NCBI GenBank assembly: GCA_025677835.1
Contig: JAIXMR010000061.1
Location: 62,001-126,000 of the forward strand
DNA: 64,000 bases
Direction of reading: 5' to 3'
DNA from: Sporodiniella umbellata
Taxonomy: Eukaryota > Mucoromycota > Mucoromycetes > Mucorales > Rhizopodaceae
Translations under genes and position numbers: made by a program
The notes under the pieces: model-generated
Told to the model about the DNA's origin: nothing
What the model saw: only the letters and a program-made list of their open reading frames with translations
Database searches by the model: none
Shown: in pieces, positions 20,916 to 33,001 of the stretch
How positions within the stretch are numbered: the stretch's first letter is position 1
Layout: the number at the start of each line of letters is the position of its first letter

Positions 20916-22505
20916 GAGAAGATAAAGGCGAAACGTAAACGTAATAGCTCTGAAGGTTCAGCTAATGAGTAATGCTATAAACTGAAAGGTATACAGCTTA
21001 TTTAATGCATTTGATTTTTTATTCGCTTTGTGCTTGAGTTTTTATTTTATTTATGTTTTAAGTTTTTTTTGGTTAGTGTTTTGGTTAGTGCTTTCAAAAA
21101 AGTGCGTAGCTTGAAAATAAAAATAGAACTAAGCTAATTTTAGAGCGATTATTTTCTTGCTTGACATTGGGCATGGTCTGTGTGTGAATAAACACAGGCG
21201 CATGGAATGATATCAGCGTTTTTGTGTTGCTTTGGAGAAAAGCAGCTGACCAATCAGCCGCCTTATATGTAGCTCTAATACAGCTTTAGAGAGGTAGGCT
21301 AAAAATGGTCAGAACGATCAAATGGTTGTGCTTGTCTTATTTTATATCCGCCAAAAGGGTCAATCCATTTTTACAGTTTCGATCAGACTAAAAAAAATTT
21401 ACGTTTTTTTTCTTGTGATGTTACCGCTCTAACGAGTAGTAGTATACCGCTTCAAAGTAGAATCCACCTGCGGAATTTTTTTACCATAACCCAAATAGAG
21501 TTGGATTTGAACAAGACGTAACCTCGCTTAGGGTATATAACAGTATTTTTTGTTTTATTATCCTAGTTTGACTTGAACTGCAGTCCTGTTGAGCCCACAG
21601 AGAACCCTAGTTGTTTTTATAAATGTAGAACAAACAAGTTTTGTGTAAGTCTGTTGGACAATTTCAAGGGTACATACTAGTAGCACATAGAACCTACTTG
21701 TCTTTGTTTTAAAGAGATATGAACCTATGGCGCTATTGTACATATGAGAGTTGAAGAACTGGCAAAAACGACACGTTATTATGAGCCTTTTTTTGGCTAT
21801 TCCCCCATGAAATAGCTTAATTCATAAAGATCATTTTGGAAGATACAGGGCCCTGTAGCGATTTTTTATTAAAAGTTTCTCTAATAAAAGATTCCTCTAA
21901 AAAGATTTTCAAAGCTGATAATTTACTTACTGTCTTTATGGCCTTTTTTTTTTCTTGTCAAGGTATGAACCACACGTTCTTTTTTGTTAGCCTTAGCTCT
22001 TGGGTCCCACAAAAAAAAACGAAAATGATGCTGTAATTGCGATTTGGGCCAGTGGTTATATTTAGTTTTGACCCCTATTTGAGCTTATCCCCAAAAGCGC
22101 TATACAAAACACAGCGTTTTCTTTTCGTGTGTTTTCAATATAGACGTACTTCTATCAGTACATAAAGACCCAATACATCGATTTGTTTAATAAACGAGTT
22201 TACAACGAGGCTTTTCTTTATATATATATATATAAAACAATACCAGAAATCGCGTTTATTATTATTATCCTATATTACATGGCTTATTTAAAGAAATAAT
22301 CAGAAAAGCTTAAAACGATAAACTCATGGGCCTTATCACCTCTTTGCCAACAGTAGAAAAAAACCTTAAAAGAAAAACCCTCTTTCCCATGTGAGAAAAA
22401 ATAATATAAAAGTAACACTCTTTTTCTTGATTATTTTTTTTTTTTTTTATTTTCTCTTTTTCTTTGCTTGTAGGCATATTCAAACATAGGTTCATACAGA
22501 AAACA
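20916..22505. other. 1.6 kb intergenic interval
   Basis: AT-rich with short homopolymers and a (TA)n run near 22219-22232. No gene or RNA recognised. Confidence 0.5.
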
Positions 22506-22883
22506 ATGATCAACATCAACTTATATGCTCAAAAAAGTACTGTGGCTACGAAAAAGATGTTGAACAAGTTAATTCTACGTATCAAGACCAAAAGATCCGC
22601 GATGCAGGCATCGCGAGCTGTTGATAGTGCTTGCTCTCCTCACTCATTTTATACTGAAGTATCTGAGGTTGCGCCCTACGACGACCGTCTTTCGCTTACT
22701 AGAACGCGTAGTCCTCCAAGATTGAGGCCCAAATCACCGGAAGACAGGGTAATGGTGGTGGGCGATAGAGTATACAAAGTGCCTAGAGCTATGTCCGTAT
22801 CTCGAAGTGTATCCATAAGTCGGGATACATCTGTTCCGTCTCGTCCAGTTATTTTTGAAAGATTCGCAAAGTATACAGACTGA
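22506..22883 (+). CDS. Hypothetical basic, Ser/Arg-rich 125-aa protein
   Basis: I do not recognise a family. The first ATG in frame is at 22506 (MININLYAQKSTVATKKML), giving 125 aa. The N-terminal third is strongly basic (LNKLILRIKTKRSAMQASR) and could be a mitochondrial presequence or a nucleic-acid-binding tail. The rest is rich in Ser-Arg and Arg-Ser-Pro (LTRTRSPPRLRPKSPEDR, MSVSRSVSISRDTSVPSR), typical of a disordered, phosphorylated region. The frame opens further upstream without an ATG, and a pyrimidine-rich tract with a TAG lies just before it, so an upstream exon is possible. Confidence 0.55.
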   Translation: MININLYAQKSTVATKKMLNKLILRIKTKRSAMQASRAVDSACSPHSFYTEVSEVAPYDDRLSLTRTRSPPRLRPKSPEDRVMVVGDRVYKVPRAMSVSRSVSISRDTSVPSRPVIFERFAKYTD

Positions 22884-23155
22884 AACATTCTTCAAACAAT
22901 AAAAAAATGAAAAAATAAACCCTTTTTTTTTTTCTTTTTTTTTCCCTGGTAGTTGGAATCTTGAGGATTTAATATTTACGATTATGAGATTCTTTTAATT
23001 TCCATATAACGTCGTAGATACATACAAACCTTGTACTTTTCTCTCTTTCTCTCTTTTTCTGGTTCATATATATATATATGTATAAAACTCTTGTTTTATT
23101 CTAAAGCAATTAAATAGAATAATAATAATAAAAAATAGCAGGAAGAGAAGTCAGG

Positions 23156-25894
23156 CTATTGTGGCCAAGTTTGATTTTGATAGTCATCCAATAACGAATC
23201 TAAAAACCCATCGCTAGTATTAAACAGACTCAGCCTGTTAATAAGAGTAGGCAGGTTTTCGCTATGTGGGTGCTTGTATATTATTGGATCGCAATCTACA
23301 ATTTGAGGCGATGTACAGATCTTGGGTGAAACATGAATCTGAGGTGAAGGACAACTCTGAGGTAGTGAACAGCTTTGAGGCAGTACACAGATCTGATTCG
23401 ACATGCGGTCTTGTGGTGGTATATGAGCCTGAGGCGACGGGCAAGGCTGTTGGTGTTGCGGCATATATACTTCAGGCAACGGCTGAATTTGTAATTGCTG
23501 AAGTTGTGGCGACATATACTGTTGAGGTGATGAATGAACTTGGGGTGGAGAATGAGGCTCTGTATCAACTTCCATTGGAGCTTCTGTACTAGGGGCTGAT
23601 ACTACGGAAAATTCTGTTTCCTCACATGGCAAGGAAGGCTCGCTACTTGAAGAAGCAGGGGTTTTGACAATATCTGGAAGACTTAACTGGCTTTCTCTAC
23701 GGACATGGTGTTGAACCGTTTCTTCAAAATGATTACACCACATAGTTTTCTCTTCTTGAGTTTCAGCTTCAAATTGAATGTTGATAATGCTCTTGGTAAC
23801 TATAGAGCACATAAATTGCAAAGGATGACCATCCAACAAGCTCCCCTGTTTTGTGCTGAAGAAACTTTCTTGTCTAGGAAGGCTGTTTAGAGGATCCTCT
23901 AAAATAACAATCTCTTCGGTAAACAAGCGACTTCCGTGACGCTTAAAAGGTTGAAAAAATGCAGACCCTTTTCGAGGTAATTTTCCTGTAGGTGGTGCAG
24001 GAAGTTCAAACGGTACATATTGATCCACCATGGTAACCCTACCAGGTGCGTATAGAATCTCAAAAAGAGCATTGGGTGAAGGACCATAGTAAGTGCCTTT
24101 CTTGAGAGCTATCTCAACCCCTCTCTCATCTAAAGCAGGCGGCTTCTTTCTATTTCTTTCCTAACATACAAAAAAGTAACTTTTTTTAGAGGCTGTCTAT
24201 AGAAAAAAAACTACTTACCCTTGTACACACAATAAGGTCGTTAAATAAAAATACATAGGCTCTTTCCTTTTTCTTTGAAGCTACATAAAATGTGCTGTTT
24301 CTTCTACTAAGTTTTGGTGTATCTCCGTTACTCGCAAGCGAAATGGTAGATGTATTCAGTTTGCTAAACGAAGCTGAAGTTTGTGTAGATGGAGGTATAA
24401 TGGTCAGATAACCTTCATAGATGAGCTTCCGGTTTGGCTCTGCAATGTGAATGGTGGAACCCTCCAAGCCTTTGATTCGACATGCAAGGTCTTCCAATTT
24501 CATAAAGTCCTCTGCTTCTCTTTTTTCTTTATCAAAGCATCTTAGCAGTTTTTCTATCTCTTCCATAAAGTACTGGATGCGCGGAATCTCTTGGTCGCCA
24601 GGCAAAAGACAGTCATTTAAAGACTAATCAAGTATCAAGTTAGCTAACAAATATACATTGTATATCATCTTACTTTAAAAAACAGCGGGTATTTCATCAT
24701 TCTCTGTATTGGCTTCAGTAGATACGCTGAAAATGGCAAGTTTTTGCATTCGGGCCAAGAAGAACGACGCTAAACATTTGATAACAATGTATTAGAAAGC
24801 GTTCATCAGAAAGTATAAATAACTAACAACCTACCAATATATAACATCCTAAATCGTCTTTCCGTCTGATACTTCTTTGAAGAAGCGTGTTTGCCTTTTC
24901 AAACTCCCGAAAATAGGCAAAATATACTTTGAATCCCTCCAGCTATGTTTGTACAGATGTAAGAAATTCTAGTGTAATATAATATCATATAGTAATTTCA
25001 ACTTACGTTTTCAATATAAATATCAGTAACTGAAGTTACAACGGGATGAGTGCAGAATTGCTGTCTTCTCAGGCTCTAATAAAAGTAAATAGACCATAAT
25101 TTTTTTGTAGTTAGTCTAAAGCCTTATTCACGCACACACACACACATATATATATATGCACATATTTTTATATATTTTACCACAAGTAAAAGGAAATGGA
25201 AATTGATGATATCTCTGATACTTTTGAATAACTTTTCTATAGAAAAAAGTAGCCCACCCCACTCGAATGCTTCTTTGATGAATATCTGAAACACAAATTG
25301 TAAGAACTCAATAAAACTAGTATTTATATATATATATATATATATAAAGGATATTTAGAGTTTGTTATATACCTCATGTATCATAATCATATCGTCTAGA
25401 TACGATTGCTCGGTCATAATAATTTCATACAGGACTTCTTGGTACTTGGCCTGTTCTGGGTTGAATGCGTAGGTCTGGCAGTGTTTTTCAGTGAGCACCT
25501 CTTTCCAGATGCGTGGCTGTCTGTCTACAGGATTGTTTGGGATCACACCCTTATAGGCCTCATGTGGATCTAAAAGTGCGTGAAGTCCTACGCCTGAGCC
25601 CATATCAAGTGCCAACTGCCGTCGACAGGCTTCGTCCTCTTGTTCTGAAGAAGGCAATTTATACGATGTGCTGTTTTTGATGTATAAGCTGTTATGAGAG
25701 TTGAGCTTTAGCAAAGTGTTCATTGAATTTTTATTTGTAAAAATTCCGAAATTCTTTTTTAACATCTCTTTTGTCGCCTTCACCATGCGCATAGGCTGCG
25801 CTCTATACACCTTTTTGTGAATACCATCAGAATGGCTCACTTGCGGTTTGTAGCGAAGAGATGAAAGATTATGAAGAACGCTTTTATTACCCAT
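23156..25894 (-). CDS. Rho guanine nucleotide exchange factor (DH-PH) with Pro/Gln-rich tail
   Basis: Predicted activator of a Rho-type GTPase in polarity and cell-wall signalling. Seven exons: 25894-25373, 25285-25181, 25075-25007, 24942-24835, 24769-24674, 24623-24219, 24160-23156; 2310 nt, 769 aa, all in phase. The DH domain is clear: YQEVLYEIIMTEQSYLDDM at its start and YLLKPIQRMMKYPLFFK, the Dbl signature helix. A PH region follows (YEGYLTI, RAYVFLFNDLIVCTR, then INIQFEAETQEEKTMWCNHF). There is no citron (CNH) domain, unlike yeast Rom1/2. After about residue 620 the protein is low-complexity, with imperfect repeats of the type SPQ-x-H-x-P-PQ. The exact start is uncertain, because an acceptor-like TAG lies just upstream of the ATG at 25894. 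Confidence 0.9.
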
Positions 25895-26482
25895 TGTGTA
25901 GTAAAAAAATATCTTTGAACTAGGAAAAAAGGATGAAAAAAAAATATTAGTTAGAACTATTGAGAATATATATATATTCATTCAGTGAAAAAAATGCTTG
26001 TCTCTCGGAGAAATGCAACTTACCATATTGACTTCTAGAATATGTGTGTTTTTTTTCTTGTTTTTTTTTTTTTTTTTTTTTTGCTCTCTTTCTCCCTATT
26101 GCTAGCGCTTCTTTTTTCTTGTTCACACACACACAAATCTCTTGTATCTTTTATCTTAATTCTCCACTCTTTTTTATATATAGACGTATAGCAGATTAGC
26201 AATACAGAGAAAGAGGGAAAAAAAAAAAACAAGAAAGAAACAGCCTTTGCATGTGCTATCAGATTTCCATTTGCTCTCTGTATATTTATATTGATCTTGG
26301 TGAAAACATAGCCTTTTTTAGCAATAAAATTATTGTGAAACTTTAACTTCTTTGTTCCTTTATTATTCCATAATTCGGCTGCTTTTTGTAAAATCTTTTG
26401 CACATCTCTTATTTTTATCTTGAAGTTCTCTTGTTTTCTTCGTTGATGCTATTTTCGAAACAATATATACATATGTATATAT
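25895..26482. other. Divergent region upstream of RhoGEF
   Basis: Contains a T22 tract near 26060, CA/TA-rich stretches and long minus-strand open frames that pass through homopolymers. Some of it may be 5' UTR or non-coding exons of the RhoGEF. No separate gene is supported. Confidence 0.45.
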
Positions 26483-26599
26483 ATGACAATGCCTAAAAGT
26501 CCCCAAAATAATGGCTACACCGGAGATTTAAATGGACCCATTTATCAAAACTACTGGTTCGCCTTTTTTTCCCTTTTTCCTTCATCAAAATGGAACTAA
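26483..26599 (+). CDS. Upstream ORF (38 aa) overlapping the start of the next gene
   Basis: The frame MTMPKSPQNNGYTGDLNG, then PIYQNYWFAFFSLF, ends at TAA 26597-26599. This overlaps the ATG at 26590 of the following frame by 10 nt. Its composition is protein-like rather than random. Either it is a regulatory uORF, or it is the true N-terminus of the next protein, separated by a one-base length change in the T7CCCT5 stretch near 26565-26580. Confidence 0.4.
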   Translation: MTMPKSPQNNGYTGDLNGPIYQNYWFAFFSLFPSSKWN

Positions 26600-26862
26600 C
26601 TCTTGTTCAAGTATGGTTGATCATATCCTTTATAGTTTTTACTTTTTTTTCTGGCATATGCTGGTGCTTTTGCTGCGGCACATGCAGTAAGTGTTAAAAT
26701 CAGCTTTCCGCATCATTTATCTCGTTTTTCTTGCGAAAAATAGTTGGAAGAAGTTTATTGCGCAATACAGGTTTTGCAAAGTATGCACGAGACTATGATG
26801 TTGAGGAGCATATATACCACCGCATCCCTTTACAAACCATCGAAGAAGAAGAAGAAAACTAA
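26590..26862 (+). CDS. Small single-pass membrane protein, 71 aa
   Basis: Two exons, 26590-26686 and 26744-26862, joined in phase by a clear GTAAGTG donor and TAG acceptor. The first exon encodes MELTLVQVWLIISFIVF, then FFSGICWCFCCGTC: one hydrophobic helix ending in a Cys cluster that could be palmitoylated or bind metal. The second exon encodes a cytosolic-looking tail (IGRSLLRNTGFAKYARDYD, EEHIYHRIPL) ending in five Glu and Asn. No family recognised. The stop lies 25 bp from the convergent stop of the oxidoreductase gene. Confidence 0.65.
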
Positions 26863-26887
26863 AAAGCGACTTTATTTTTTTTTCCAT

Positions 26888-28255
26888 TTAAACTCTTTCA
26901 ATCTCTACTACGCGTTCAGTTTTGACCGACTCTAAGCAGGCTACAATAAATGCAAGATGATGAAAGGCTTCTTCTGTTGACACACCCAACTTTTTCTGGC
27001 GGCGGACAGTGTCATAAAAGGCAGAAAACTCCCCTTCTACATCGCTTAGTCCATTTCCGGGTGCCGTCTCTTGCAGAGAAGTTATAGGTTTGTTGCTTAT
27101 CAAATTTCCCAAGCCGTCAAATAATTCTACTACGTTCTCGTCAATGAGATGAATCGTTCCCTTTGAGCCATGTACTACCAAGTGTTGCTTCTTCACTCCT
27201 GCAGAGCTCTAAATTAGATAGTCGATTAGCTTTTCAGTAATTTCTCATCAAAGCAGAAATGCTTACAAACGTGAAATTAGCTACACCAATAGAGCCGTTT
27301 TGTAATCGAATAGTAGTTGCCAGAGTATCTTCGCATACGTGAATTTTTTGTGTTGAATTAGCAAAGGCAGAGACAGATTTGAAGTAGCCCAAGATAGGAA
27401 CCAAATGGGCCATATCATGCACACAGCCATCGCTCAGGTAGCCTCTACAATACAATCAATATTTAATGAAATCGCATTACTTCTTATTCTTACCCAGGAT
27501 GTTCTGGGTTCTGACGCCATTTTGTAGCGTGATAAGGCGAGTCAGGGCTATATGGGCGAGCAGAATCATAAGTGAAATTCACAATCTAAGGAAAAAATTC
27601 AGAAATTGATAAACAATGAAAAGAAAAAAAACAGTGTATATACCTCTCCAATACCGCCTTTTTGGACATATTCTGCTACAGCATATGCCAAAGGATGGTA
27701 AGACCAATTTTCGCTTACAGCTACTACTGTTTCAGCTGTTTGAGACATCTTTACGATTTCTCTTGCATCCTCCAAGTTTGCGGCTAAGATTACTTTAATA
27801 ATTTTGCCTTTGTATATATTTTTTTGTATTTGTTTACCAATAGGCTTTTCAAACATAACGTGTTTTTTAGCTGCAATCGCTTGTTCAATTATCTGTATAA
27901 GTATCAGTATCTTTGTTTTTATATACACCAGGTAATTGTTCCTCACCTCTTTGTTATATTGAACAGGAAGAAGAATGTCGACAGCCTCGACATTGGGGTC
28001 GTTGATAAGGTCTAAAGGATTTGTATATACTCCACTTTCTGGAATACCTACCTTTTTATAATGGTTAACTACTACTTTATCAAAAAAAAAAAAAAAAAAG
28101 GAAGCACTTACTTCTTTTGCAAAAGCTAAAGCTTTGTCTTTTGATCGGTTTGCACAGGCTACAATTTCGTATTTGTCGTCTCCAACTGCTTTGTAGGCTC
28201 TGTGATGTCTATAGGCAAAAATGCCTGTACCGATAATACCAACTTTAATGGACAT
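26888..28255 (-). CDS. Gfo/Idh/MocA family NAD(P)-dependent oxidoreductase
   Basis: Seven exons: 28255-28112, 28051-27947, 27892-27838, 27783-27644, 27585-27494, 27444-27267, 27208-26888; 1035 nt, 344 aa, phases consistent. The Rossmann start MSIKVGIIGTGIFAYRHHRA gives the GxGxxA/G dinucleotide site. AVDILLPVQYN and the FEKPI motif (EKP) are the family signatures. The C-terminal beta-sheet domain carries GGYLSDGCVHDMAHL and a final regulatory helix. The family oxidises or reduces sugars, inositols and related aldehydes; the substrate cannot be read from sequence. Intron 1 holds an 18-nt T run in sense. Confidence 0.9.
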
Positions 28256-29240
28256 GTCAAAATAAATATTATTAAAAGGATAAAACGGGAAATATGACGG
28301 GCAATATTTGGTACGCTTTTCTTACTAATATTGATTGAATGTCCGTACTGATGTGACGTACGATACAGTGAAGTTGGGAGAAATCTCAATAGCTGGCACT
28401 CAAACCAGTTTACAAGAAGCAAAAGTAAAAATATGATTGGCTATTTTTTGCCGTTTTACTGAGTACTTTGATAAGCAATCAGCGCTAGAGTTTAAATAAA
28501 CTCGGAATAATATTCCTTTAAAAAAGAAGTAATCAACGCTAAAAAGACTTAGGGTAAATGGAATAAAGTCAAGTATTTACCTCTCAGAATTAAATAAAAT
28601 CAGGCTTTTTGTTAAAAGGAAAGTGAGGCGCGATAAACGAAGATACTTTATCTCAAAGAATTGCTGAGTCATATCAAGGTGACACTTTTTAACACGATTT
28701 CTAAGTCTAGAACTAATGTACTTGGAGCAGGATATTATTAACAACACCCTGAAGAATCTCTATGGAGCACTCGGAAACAAGGTGACCAGGATTATTTGAC
28801 TTCATATATGAGAACGATATGTACAAGCTGAGTACATACAAAGATCTCGTAATAAACGCTTTGAATGATATGTGGTTAATTCGTTTTTAAAAGCATCATG
28901 AAATCCCAATGTACTTGTTTTTTCCTTCGAAATCTATCGAGTCTATAAGACTTACAAAAAGTGCATACTCACTTGTTTTGGCGTTTCTTTCCCTAGAATT
29001 GGGAGCCTTAAAAATAGACCCTTAGTTCAAAACCAAAAATAAAGCTTTGAGATTATTTGATAGGAAAACCATTGTAATGTACTGATTGAGAGATCAATAG
29101 AAGTATTTATGTAGTTGCTGTGAATAGCGAAGATAAATAAAAAACATAGGAGTCTTGACTATAACTATATATCCTAAAGCTAGTTCAAATTAGTAGAGCT
29201 AAAGGCCATACTAATCAGAATCTTTTTTGAAACTAGCTTT
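28256..29240. other. 1 kb intergenic interval
   Basis: AT-rich, no gene or RNA seen. Confidence 0.5.
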
Positions 29241-29444
29241 TTATTCATCGTCTTGTTTTGTAGTAACCCAATAGCCGCCAAAAACGACATGCACTGAAAC
29301 ATTATGATTTGATGTAACCGAAAAGTGCTTGATTTTTTTTTTTAAAAAAAAAATAGCAGAAGCATAGGTACTAATAGCTAGCATATATATATACATACAA
29401 AGAACACATACACACAGTTTACAGCTGAAACCTTGAGAAGGCAT
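29241..29444 (-). CDS. Possible spliced micro-gene (39 aa)
   Basis: An ATG at 29444 opens MPSQGFSCKLC. A GTATGTG donor and an AAG acceptor after an A-rich tract would join it in phase to HFSVTSNHNVSVHVVFGGYW, then VTTKQDDE and stop. Without splicing the frame also stays open but runs through Lys-rich homopolymer. It sits 100 bp beyond the RhoGAP stop and may instead be part of that gene's 3' UTR. Low certainty. Confidence 0.3.
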   Translation of the reverse strand: MPSQGFSCKLCVCVLCMYIYMLAISTYASAIFFLKKKIKHFSVTSNHNVSVHVVFGGYWVTTKQDDE

Positions 29445-29544
29445 TGGTTTAACTTTTTTTCTTCATTAAAAATTATCCATATTAAATTTTCTATTTTTTT
29501 AATTATCCCATTATATGTTGATGGGTTCGGTTTACATTTCCATC

Positions 29545-32500
29545 TTATTTTCTTCTTAACATCCAGGACAGCCTCTTCTGTTTTTCTCTATTCACAATAG
29601 TTTCGTTTGAATGCTTGTCAAGTAACATTTGCGAGTACTGTTTAATAAAGTGTTTAGAGCTTGTTTCTGAGGGGCATAGGTCGTGAAGGGGAAGTAGAGT
29701 AAGGCCGGATGGTATCTTTATATCAAATTCAGTTAGTGATGACAAGGCTTGTTTTTTTTTTCTTATTTACTGCAGACATATCGTCACTGTACTCGATAAG
29801 GCGCTCAACCACAAGGATTTCGTCGTGTGTTGCTTGTCTTAGCTCTGAGGGACGCTCATTAACACAGGGCTTATTGTAAAGAACACTTGGTGCGACAACG
29901 CAGGCTAAATTGCTGACTCCCATTCGATTTGCATCACTAAAGCTTCCTATCCATTTTAAGCAAGAAAAGATCATAATCATGGTATCACGGTTCGATTTAG
30001 GTAACAGACAGCAGGCCATATGAAGCATTCTTTTGTTGTCACCTTCGGTCTTATTACACTGAATGAATAGCTTGTAAAAGCTGAATGTAAGTAGGGGCTC
30101 AGGGAGTTCTCGCAAATATCGCTTGAGTAAAGCTGAGAGTTGAATAGGAGATTGTTTGCACAGTAGAGAATTTATAGTCCCATCTACTGCCTTGTCGCTT
30201 GACGCTTTATTTAGCTGATCCAGGGTTTCAGCGAGTTCATTGAGTTGTCGTATGTTGCCGTTTTTGCGAAAAACGCCCTCCACAGACATGTCTTTATTGG
30301 GTTAGCTCATTTTCTTAAATGGAAACTTACCTGTCTGAAGCAAAGCGCTGATTAGGCTTTTTACAAAAATGGGTATTGAGGCGCTTTCTGAAAAACTAGC
30401 GGTTAAACCTGCACTAACATTTTGCAAGCGAGGCGAGATAAGACCAGTTTTTTCTTTGTCCCTATTCACTAAAACTGACAAGGGTGCACCAAATATTTTG
30501 TGCTCCGTGTTTTTTGTCCTTATGTGAGTGATTAGCTTTCCCCAAAGAGCGGAGGGGTGGTGAGCGGAAAGAGCCCTGTATTCGGTATCCAGAATGTCTA
30601 CGTATTCATCTAAGTTAGAGCCTGGTGCTAGTAAGGGTTGGAGAGCCATGACAGCGACATGACGCAATATATAATCTTGAGACGAAGATATTGTTTGGAT
30701 GGGCTCCCAAGACAATATACACTCGTCTGCCATAAACACAGAAGCTCTTCTAGCTTGCGATTGAGCTTTCTTGGATTGTCTCCGAAATATCAGACTGGAG
30801 ATTGGCTGTCGTTGGCTCGGTTTTCTTGAAACACTTCTGTTGCTGTTCGTGCTAAACGCACGTCGAACGCCTGTTTCGTCTTGGTTTTTACGTGAAGACT
30901 GGATTTGTCCAAGACGAATTTGCGTTTCTGGAGATTTTTGCTGTGTTTTTGTAGTGAGAAGCCCCAAAAAAGACTTCCGTCTTTTGGGTGGTGTGTGTGG
31001 ACTGTTGCTTTCTTTGGTAGATATTTCTAATTAAAATCAGTTTTTGATGGGCTTTAATAAGCTGAAATGCATATTTGTGCATATCTAAAGGTTATATGTG
31101 TAAGTATATATTTATTTATACCTTCAGAAAGACTAGCGGGAGTATATTTTTTTTGGGGCATTAAGGAAAGCTGTGATAAATAAAACTTGAGATCGTACAA
31201 AAGATGTTGCAAAAAGCTCACATAGGTGCAAGCATACAGCGGTTGATCTGGCGTCGTACAACACACAAGTTCGTCTTTCTGTCCAAAAGCGACTAGATCC
31301 CACTCCTTGATCTGACTTGAACATACGGAGCACTGAAAGCAAGGGCGGTGCCATAGTAAATCTTTGTCTTTAACAGTATAATAGTCTTGCATTATCGCCA
31401 ATTTACATTGATTGCACGTGAGAATACGTTCCTCAACTAAAGGGGCATCTTTAAACCAATATTTTCCAGATACCCATACGCGTTTTTTTTCTAGAGCCAA
31501 TAGATACTCTAAGAAATCCAAAATGGCATTCTCAATACCTAGCTCCTGCTCCTAAAACAGAATGTATAAAAAAAAGATCTTTAGAATATTTTTTTCTTCG
31601 TACCAAATGCAGAGCGGTGGAAAGACCAATTCTAATAAGAGCTTTTAAGTTTTGTGCGAGACCTGTTACTAAAGAAGATAGGTCCTGAGTCATGTTGGTA
31701 CTCGACTTTTCCTGAAAAAAGTCTAATAGCTGAAGAAACTGAACCGTTTGGTTACAGACAAAGTCTGCCTCTTTTGAACAACTGATGCCTAAAGTTAAAG
31801 GTCGTTTAATAAATAACAACTTTTTTTTGCTATCAACAATATACTTTTTTACTTTGTCCAAATCGAACTAAATGCCTGTCAATAAAATCTAAAGCATTAA
31901 ACAAGACTTCCAAGTGTACTGCAAACTGATTTGCTGCACGTATAGTTTCACTGTACAAGGTCGAGGCAGCATTCATTAACATATCTGAAATACAATTTGC
32001 GGCTGACTCTTCAAAAGAAGATAGATCGATCCAAACACGATTGACTATTTTCTCTACAGCAACTTGAAATTCGACCAGTTCATTGGAATCTGTTTATATA
32101 TGTTTTTATCTTTAAGCATTTTATTGTTTGGTGTGTATATTTGTATAGATTTGTAGTTTTTTTCTCCCAGAAATTGCCAAAAAAAAAAAAAAAAAAAAGT
32201 CTTACCTGGTTCACGCTGTGGTGCCAATTTAACGCCCCAAAACTAATGATAGAGTTTTGATTTAAGAAGAGATATCCTGGTGATAGCAACTTACTTTATA
32301 GACCATATAGCATTCTGGATGCCATATGTTTTCTGGTGAATCCCGGTGTTGCACAAATTGTTTAAGTACAGCTTGGTTACATCCAAAGCATCTGATTTCT
32401 GATAAAAGCGAATAGTGCTCTCTACAATAGCTTTGCCCATTAAAATCATAAAACGACGTCTGGCTGTTGGAAGATGGGCACTGTAAGCACTGAATACAGT

Positions 32501-32888
32501 CCGAATGAAATTTTTGGCCATAACAAGGTTGGTCGCACTTTGGACATACAGAATTTGCTCGTTTGGTATAGTGATGTTGACATAGTATAACTTTTCTCCT
32601 CCTTCTATTATCTTCTTCAATAGAACAATAGTATTTGTCTGCCACAGAAACTGAACAGTCCTATATTTCAAGGTTGTTAGGGCGTACCCCTTTTCAAGGA
32701 GTCCTTCTTACCTCGCACACAAAGCACTGGTAATGGTATACTTGATTAAGTGCTTTAACAAATCTGCCGTCATTTTTGAAACAACTTTGATTACAGTTTG
32801 GACAAATTGGAAAGGAGCGTCGATGAAAAGGCTGTGCAGGCTGAATTACAGGCATTTCGACAACATGACTAATCTTCTCCGTACTCAT
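29545..32888 (-). CDS. LIM-domain Rho GTPase-activating protein (Rga1/Rga2-like)
   Basis: Turns off Rho/Cdc42-type GTPases at sites of polarised growth. Modelled exons: 32888-32712, 32660-32295, 32242-32206, 32089-31920, 31867-31604, 31551-31122, 31026-30331, 30291-29788, 29747-29545 (948 aa). LIM zinc fingers are seen as CPNCNQSC...CFVC, CPKCDQPC...CLQC, CFGCNQAV, and CNQCKLAI...HRPCFQCSVC. A basic patch PPKRRK precedes the RhoGAP domain, which shows VEGVFRKNGN with the arginine finger, ALLKRYLRELPEPLLTF and NLACVVAPSVL. The 3' end is ambiguous: either a 40-nt intron (29787-29748) or a one-base shift in an A10 run joins the GAP domain to the last frame. If unspliced, the protein stops at 29729. 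The donor of intron 4 (GTACAC) is also a choice. Confidence 0.88.
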
Positions 32889-32965
32889 TATCAAACAATA
32901 AAATAATTTGTGTGCTTTACTGATTTCGTAAATAGATATATAGGAATATATAGGAATATATAGGA

Positions 32966-33001
<36 letters not shown>

